Shown here piece by piece: positions 62,593 to 64,000 of a stretch of DNA of 64,000 nucleotides. Each line of letters opens with the position of its first letter. Position 1 is the first letter of the stretch. The DNA comes from Nocardia altamirensis NBRC 108246 (lineage in GTDB: Bacteria; Actinomycetota; Actinomycetes; Mycobacteriales; Mycobacteriaceae), in assembly GCF_001612685.1 (NCBI RefSeq), contig NZ_BDAY01000009.1:186001-250000 (forward strand), read 5' to 3'. The notes beneath the pieces were generated by a model, which saw nothing but the letters and a program-made list of their open reading frames with translations, had not been told where the DNA came from and ran no database searches. Made by a program: the position numbers and the translations under genes.

Positions 62593-63737
62593 CCACACTC
62601 ACCCGACGGTGGCGCGAACACTCCACCCTCACCGCGTTGGGCGGCTTCGCCGTCGCCGCCGTCCTGTTGTTCGCGGTCGCGCCCGCGGTACTGAGCGACT
62701 TCCGGTTGAACCTGCTCGCGAAGTTCCTGTGCTTCGCCATCGTTGCAGTCGGCATCGGATTGGCGTGGGGCCGTGGCGGCATGCTCACGCTCGGCCAGGG
62801 GGTGTTCTTCGGCATCGGTGCCTACATCATGGCGATGCACCTGCAGATGGCCGATGCCGCCCGGCTCGGCAACGACGTTCCGGAGTTCATGGAGATCTCC
62901 GGCATCAGCGAATTGCCGTCGTTCTGGCAGCCTTTCGCGTCCGCGCCGGTGGCGCTGATCGGCATCCTCGTGCTGCCTGCGCTGGTGGCGGCGGTGCTCG
63001 GGTTCGGGGTGTTCAAGCGGCGGGTCAAGGGCGCCTACTTCGCGATCCTCAGCCAGGCGCTGGCCGCGGCGCTGGCGATCCTGCTCACCGGACAACAAGC
63101 CATCGGCGGCTTCACCGGCCTGTCGGACTTCCGCGCGTTCTTCGGCTTCAAGCTCTCGGACCCGGCGAACCGGAAGATGCTGTTCTTCCTCGCGGCGGGC
63201 ACGCTGCTCGTGGTGGTCGCGCTGGTGCGTCAGCTGATGCGCAGCAGGTACGGCGAATTGCTTGTCGCGGTGCGGGATCAGGAGGAGCGGGTGCGCTTCC
63301 TCGGGTACGACCCGGCGAACGTCAAGATCGTCGCGTATGTGGTCGCCGCGTTCTTCGCAGGCATCGCCGGTGCGCTGTTCACGCCGATCGTCGGCATCAT
63401 CTCCCCCGCCGATATCGGCGTCGTGCCGTCCATCGCCTTCCTCATCGGCGTCGCCATCGGCGGGCGGACCACCCTGCTCGGCCCGGTGCTCGGGGCGATC
63501 GGGGTGGCGTGGGCGCAGACGGCGTTCTCCGAGGAGTTCCCGTCCGGCTGGACCTATCTGCAGGGCGTGCTGTTCATCGTGGTGATCGGCTTCATCCCGG
63601 CCGGGCTGGCCGGCGTCTGGCCGCTGCTGAAAGGGCTGCTGGACAGCAGGTTCCGCCGGCAAAGACCGGTCACGCAGACCGTGCTCGCGCCGCCACCGGC
63701 GCGCGCGACCACACCGGAGAAGGTGGAATCCCGATGA
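62589..63737 (+). CDS. urtC: Urea ABC transporter permease UrtC
   Basis: A 382-residue membrane protein of the LivM/UrtC type from the ATG at 62589. Marks are GRGGMLTLGQGVFFGIGAYI near residue 60, GGFTGLSDF, and the coupling loop RYGELLVAVRDQEERVRFLGYD. About ten helices and a basic tail. It is coupled at both ends by ATGA overlaps. Confidence 0.93.
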   Translation: MTTLTRRWREHSTLTALGGFAVAAVLLFAVAPAVLSDFRLNLLAKFLCFAIVAVGIGLAWGRGGMLTLGQGVFFGIGAYIMAMHLQMADAARLGNDVPEFMEISGISELPSFWQPFASAPVALIGILVLPALVAAVLGFGVFKRRVKGAYFAILSQALAAALAILLTGQQAIGGFTGLSDFRAFFGFKLSDPANRKMLFFLAAGTLLVVVALVRQLMRSRYGELLVAVRDQEERVRFLGYDPANVKIVAYVVAAFFAGIAGALFTPIVGIISPADIGVVPSIAFLIGVAIGGRTTLLGPVLGAIGVAWAQTAFSEEFPSGWTYLQGVLFIVVIGFIPAGLAGVWPLLKGLLDSRFRRQRPVTQTVLAPPPARATTPEKVESR

Positions 63738-64000
63738 CCGCAACGACACCAGCGCCGAAGCTCGGCGGCAACGCCGGGATGTCCGGCAGCGACTATCTCG
63801 AAATCCGTGGTCTCTCGGTGAGTTTCGACGGATTCAAAGCGGTCACCGATGTCGATCTCACGGTGCTGCAAGGCGATCTGCGCTTCCTGATCGGCCCCAA
63901 CGGCGCGGGCAAGACGACGCTGATCGACGCGATCACCGGCCTGGTTCCGGCGACCGGCTCGGCGCAGAAGGCAGGCGTCGAACTGCTCGGCAAGAAGGTG
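63734..64000 (+). CDS. urtD: Urea ABC transporter ATP-binding protein UrtD, N-terminal part
   Basis: 89 codons are visible before the window ends. YLEIRGLSVSFDGFKAVTDV is followed by Walker A GPNGAGKTTLIDAITGL. The order urtABC-D and the long N-terminal lead identify UrtD. A urtE ATPase gene is expected beyond the edge. Confidence 0.9.
   Translation, partial: MTATTPAPKLGGNAGMSGSDYLEIRGLSVSFDGFKAVTDVDLTVLQGDLRFLIGPNGAGKTTLIDAITGLVPATGSAQKAGVELLGKKV

Overview
The window is high-GC actinobacterial chromosome, most probably Nocardia or a close relative in the Mycobacteriales. Supporting signs are strong G/C third-position bias, many GTG starts, several TetR regulators, secreted lipases, mycobacterial-type lipid genes (fadB2, fadD, fadE5), an aceA-fadB2 pair with a RamB-type regulator, and a pitA / small membrane protein / DUF3349 block. 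All family assignments come from reading the proteins; no database search was run.

Layout. 0-3.4 kb: the edge of a PapA-like acyltransferase with a divergent TetR gene, a ZIP metal transporter, a VOC protein, and a two-gene toxin-antitoxin-like module (HTH protein plus nucleotidyltransferase) behind a 21-bp palindrome. 3.4-8.5 kb: a full-length MetE homologue that lacks three of the four zinc ligands, then fadB2 and isocitrate lyase (aceA) with RamB-like sites upstream. 8.7-10.2 kb: a secreted lipase and a tiny secreted protein. 10.3-27.1 kb: a purine-catabolism island. One operon encodes a two-gene xanthine dehydrogenase, a DUF6986/HpcH-like protein, allantoicase and PuuE allantoinase. A second encodes OHCU decarboxylase, HIU hydrolase, uricase and 8-oxoguanine deaminase. 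A divergent pair (MocA-like, XdhC) matures the molybdenum enzyme, and a four-gene ABC importer follows. Together these run from xanthine or 8-oxoguanine to ureidoglycolate and urea. A recognisable ureidoglycolate lyase is absent.

27-38.4 kb: pnuC, a heptad-repeat coiled-coil protein, a cytochrome P450 with a TetR gene, a DeoR regulator, and a lipid/ester group (CocE-like hydrolase, acyl-CoA synthetase, TetR, secreted lipase). Three of these lipid genes share an upstream motif. 38.5-47.1 kb: an amino-sugar island (ABC importer without its ATPase, SIS isomerase/deaminase, ROK kinase, NagA deacetylase, PfkB kinase, class II aldolase), best explained as non-PTS N-acetylgalactosamine/tagatose use. 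It contains an 80-bp intergenic tandem repeat.

47.1-64 kb: a DUF559/AbiEi-like protein flanked by two direct copies of a 61-bp element with 13-bp terminal inverted repeats (a third, inverted copy lies at 57.9 kb), ramB, an ATP-dependent DNA ligase, pitA with a small membrane protein and two DUF3349 proteins, two secreted proteins of unknown function, an MFS exporter with a divergent TetR gene, fadE5, and the start of a urea ABC transporter operon (urtABCD, cut by the window edge). Urea released by the purine island could re-enter metabolism through this transporter, and glyoxylate from purines and from isocitrate lyase would meet in the same metabolic node.
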